Shown here: positions 61,301-64,000 of the stretch, piece after piece
Layout of the letters: every line of letters begins with the position of its first letter
How positions within the stretch are numbered: the first letter of the stretch is position 1
Assembly: GCA_002708845.1 (NCBI GenBank)
Contig: PAPI01000020.1
Coordinates: 160,717-224,716, forward strand
DNA length: 64,000 nucleotides
Source: Leeuwenhoekiella sp.
GTDB taxonomy: Bacteria; Bacteroidota; Bacteroidia; Flavobacteriales; Flavobacteriaceae
Direction of reading: 5' to 3'
Translations under genes and position numbers: made by a program
The notes under the pieces: model-generated
What the model was told of the DNA's origin: nothing
The model's database searches: none
What the model saw: only the letters and a program-made list of their open reading frames with translations

Positions 61301-64000
61301 TTAAGCACTCCACTCCCCAAACTGTCCCTCAGCCTGTTCCATAATGTCCTGAAGGATTTCGTTGAGTTTGGTGATGCTTATCTTACCTCTAAGTTCTTTT
61401 TTAACGGCCAGGCGTATGCTGGCTTTGGCATTCTCTTTTTTGGTCCAGTCTAATTGCAGGTTATTCTTTACTGCTTTAACCACACCGTGTACAATGTCCT
61501 GAATTGGGCCTTCCTCTTTGATAATTTCCTTTTTAGCTGCCAGAATATCGTAGAAGGCCAATTCTTCTTCGCTAAGCCCCAATTCTGCTATACGGGTATC
61601 TTCTTTTTGGAGTTCTTTGGCGCGTTCTACCAGTTCGGCGATGGTGGCGTAACTGTCTAAAGCATTGTTGTGGTAGCGGTCAATAACCTTTTCCAGTTCT
61701 TCTTTAAGACTGGTATACTTTTTTATGTTTTTATGCAGTCGCAGTTTGATCTCATCTTTAAGAATGTTTTTGATGAGTTCTATTTTTAAAGCATTGCCAT
61801 CTTTTTCTTGCTTAGCACCTAATAGGAAGTTATCATCCAAAATGGCAATATCCGGTCGCTCAATACCGGCCATCGCAAACACATCTACGATATCTTCACT
61901 GTCTATACTTTGACTTATTAACTCCTTTACCTTTTCTTTTTGCTCCCCGCGCGTGGTGGTTACACTTTTTGCGTTACGCACCGCTTTGCTTACGTGCTGC
62001 ACAAACAAAACATCTACAACGGTATATTGTATGGCAGACTGACTTTTTACAATAGACAACAAGCCGCTCATCGTCTTTTCAGCTTTCATAAATTCCATAG
62101 AAGCTTCATCGTCTTTGATGATGTGGTTTAAAGCTGCTTTTACCAAAAGTACTTTATCGGCCTCCCGGAGTCCTTTCCAATTGTGGTAATCTACGTGTTC
62201 CGGTAAATAGGCGATACAGCTTTGCAACTGATCATAAAACAACTCTAAGGCCTGCTCCATATCTACGGTAGGTTTGCCTTTACCCCCACTTCCGGTATAT
62301 TTAGAGGTGGCTGTTTTAAGGTTATCCCCAATGCCTATGTAATCTACAATCACCCCGTTTTGCTTATCCTTAAATACCCGATTGGTACGAGTAATGGCTT
62401 GCATCAGGTTATGCCCACGCATAATTTTGTCTACATACATCGTATGAACACAAGGGGCATCAAAACCGGTAAGCCACATATCTCTTACGATTACAATTCG
62501 CAACGGATCTTCCGGATTCTTAAAACGTTTTTTGAGTGCTTCGGTACTGTGCTTGGTACGGAAATGTTCATTCCACGCCACGGGATCTTTGCTGATGTTA
62601 CCGGTCATCACCACGGCGATTTCTGGGCAATCTTCCAGTTCCTTTAGCGCATCGTACATTTTCACACAGTTCCGTCTGCTCATACATACGATCATCGCTT
62701 TCCCGTCCAGAGTTGCAATACGTTTGGTATAATGACTGAAAATATCTTGGGAAATCTTAGCCACCCGATCTGCACTCCCGGCTGCATCTTCTATAGCAGC
62801 CCATTTTAAATTGGGATTGTCTTCGTCTGCTTCGGTAATCGCATCTACCTCTGCGTCTATATCTTCATTCCACAAATGCAGCTTAGCCAGACGGGGTTCG
62901 TAATAGATTTTTACGGTAGCATTATCTTCTTCGGCCTGGCGGATGTCGTAAATATGAATCAGGTCTCCAAACACCTCCTGGGTATCGGCATCTTTGCTGT
63001 CTACAGGCGTACCGGTAAAGCCAATAAACGACGCATTGGGCAATGCCCGGCGCATATTACTGGCAAAGCCATCCAAAAGTCCGTATTGCGTACGGTGGGC
63101 TTCATCAGCCATCACAATGATATTTTCACGGGTACTCAGTACCGGATGCTCCAGTTCTTTTAACGTGTCCTCGGTACCAGTTTTAAGGCGGAACTTCTCA
63201 ATGGTGGTAAAAATTACACCTCCTGCTCCTGCACTCAGTAGCTTGCGTAAATCGTCTGTAGTATCTGCGTGTTGCACATCACCCACCAGATCTTTAGCCA
63301 ATACAAAATTTTCATACAGCTGAAAGTCTAGATCGCTACGGTCTACCTGCACCACTATCGTAGGGTTCTTAAACTGCTTCATGCTACGCAGTATGCCAGT
63401 ATAGATGGCCATAAATATACTCTTACCAGAGCCCTGCGTATGCCAAACTACACCTATGCGGCCATTGCCCACAGGGCGAACAGCCTTTTGGGCTGCCGCA
63501 ACGGCATAGGTAACCCCAAAATACTGATGATATTTTGCACCCTTTTTTATCAAGGTGCCGTTATGGTCTTCATGAAAGATGAAGTTCTTTATGTAATTGA
63601 GCAGACGGTCTTTAGGGAATAATCCAAATAACATCGTATGCACCTGCAAATCTTCATCATTAAAGGTTTGCTTACCATCAATACTCTTCCAGGCTGCAAA
63701 CCACTCCTGCCCGCTGCTATACATACCGTGCTGCGCCTCATTACCATCACTTATTACCGTGAGCGCGTTATATTCAAAGAGTAAGGGAATATCCTTTTTA
63801 TAATGTTGTATCTGGTTATGCGCTTCTTTGATATTAGTATGCTCATCATACCAATTCTTAAGTTCAAAGACTACTAGTGGCAAGCCATTGATGTAGATAA
63901 TGATATCTGGCCTGCGTTTGTTTTTACCCGTGATACTAAACTGATTCACCGCCCAGAAGCTGTTATTCTCTGGATTTTCAAAATCTATGGGGTAGATATG
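61301..64000 (-). CDS. hsdR: Type I restriction enzyme R subunit (HsdR), N-terminus beyond the right edge
   Basis: The frame stays open through 64000 (HIYPIDFENPENNSFWAVN precedes), so the gene starts outside the window; a GTG at 63949 is not a real start. 899 residues are visible. PD-(D/E)xK nuclease: PDIIIYINGLPLVVFELKN. SF2 helicase: Walker A WHTQGSGKS, Walker B MADEAHRTQYG, GFTGTPVDS, MSRRNCVKMY and MQAITRTNRV. The C-terminal helical domain has an HsdM-binding character. HsdM and HsdS should lie upstream, outside the window. It translocates and cuts unmodified DNA. Confidence 0.95.
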   Translation of the reverse strand, partial: HIYPIDFENPENNSFWAVNQFSITGKNKRRPDIIIYINGLPLVVFELKNWYDEHTNIKEAHNQIQHYKKDIPLLFEYNALTVISDGNEAQHGMYSSGQEWFAAWKSIDGKQTFNDEDLQVHTMLFGLFPKDRLLNYIKNFIFHEDHNGTLIKKGAKYHQYFGVTYAVAAAQKAVRPVGNGRIGVVWHTQGSGKSIFMAIYTGILRSMKQFKNPTIVVQVDRSDLDFQLYENFVLAKDLVGDVQHADTTDDLRKLLSAGAGGVIFTTIEKFRLKTGTEDTLKELEHPVLSTRENIIVMADEAHRTQYGLLDGFASNMRRALPNASFIGFTGTPVDSKDADTQEVFGDLIHIYDIRQAEEDNATVKIYYEPRLAKLHLWNEDIDAEVDAITEADEDNPNLKWAAIEDAAGSADRVAKISQDIFSHYTKRIATLDGKAMIVCMSRRNCVKMYDALKELEDCPEIAVVMTGNISKDPVAWNEHFRTKHSTEALKKRFKNPEDPLRIVIVRDMWLTGFDAPCVHTMYVDKIMRGHNLMQAITRTNRVFKDKQNGVIVDYIGIGDNLKTATSKYTGSGGKGKPTVDMEQALELFYDQLQSCIAYLPEHVDYHNWKGLREADKVLLVKAALNHIIKDDEASMEFMKAEKTMSGLLSIVKSQSAIQYTVVDVLFVQHVSKAVRNAKSVTTTRGEQKEKVKELISQSIDSEDIVDVFAMAGIERPDIAILDDNFLLGAKQEKDGNALKIELIKNILKDEIKLRLHKNIKKYTSLKEELEKVIDRYHNNALDSYATIAELVERAKELQKEDTRIAELGLSEEELAFYDILAAKKEIIKEEGPIQDIVHGVVKAVKNNLQLDWTKKENAKASIRLAVKKELRGKISITKLNEILQDIMEQAEGQFGEWSA

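Overview
The window looks like a chromosome segment of a Flavobacteriaceae-type Bacteroidota, probably marine or plant-glycan associated. The grounds are a SusC/SusD pair, GLPGLI-family proteins, lipoproteins with short lipoboxes, promoters of the TTTG-N19/20-TAnnTTTG kind without Shine-Dalgarno sites, and a tmRNA whose tag reads (A)GESNYALAA. The genus cannot be fixed from the sequence. No tRNA, rRNA, insertion sequence, integrase or CRISPR array was seen.

Layout. 1-6.8 kb: a duplicated two-gene module (small two-Cys secreted protein plus GLPGLI protein), a TPR histidine kinase/NarL-type regulator pair, a 52-residue lipoprotein, a LytTR regulator and an MscS channel. 6.9-15.6 kb: an RhlE-type DEAD-box helicase, a coiled-coil lipoprotein, two large exported peptidases (S9 fused to an FGE-like domain; a tricorn homologue) and a DUF1684 protein. 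15.7-36.2 kb: a polysaccharide utilisation locus with two Gfo/Idh/MocA oxidoreductases, a double-DUF1080 lipoprotein, a DUF5695-like protein, GH43, a DUF6055-type metallopeptidase-like lipoprotein, an AraC regulator, GH127 and SusD/SusC. The GH127/GH43 pairing suggests an arabinofuranose-containing glycan; the DUF1080 and Gfo/Idh genes suggest an additional 3-keto-sugar route. 36.5-48.3 kb: an M23 peptidase, an ECF sigma/anti-sigma operon, Ohr, a seven-gene membrane/CreD cluster with its own winged-helix regulator and two matching palindromes, a saccharopine/alanine dehydrogenase-like enzyme and a GIN-domain lipoprotein. 48.4-48.8 kb: tmRNA. 49.2-57.0 kb: a TonB receptor/GLPGLI pair and a three-subunit molybdenum aldehyde oxidoreductase (PaoABC type). 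57.0-58.9 kb: repeat-rich DNA around a DUF6266 gene. 58.9-64.0 kb: the downstream part of a restriction island (PLD-like protein, Mrr, P-loop protein, HsdR running off the right edge).

The most unusual structure is at 58396-58759. Thirteen degenerate units in exact 10-bp register are followed by two blocks of 11-bp units. The block starts 5 bp upstream of the -33 box of a well-formed promoter for the DUF6266 gene. Fixed and variable columns are cleanly separated, so this is not a fresh microsatellite; its function is unknown. Other points for follow-up are the 12-bp inverted sites shared by the divergent PUL promoters, the 19-bp palindromes of the creD cluster, a Coq4-like protein in a probably menaquinone-using lineage, the S9-FGE fusion, and an eight-copy heptamer in front of ssrA.
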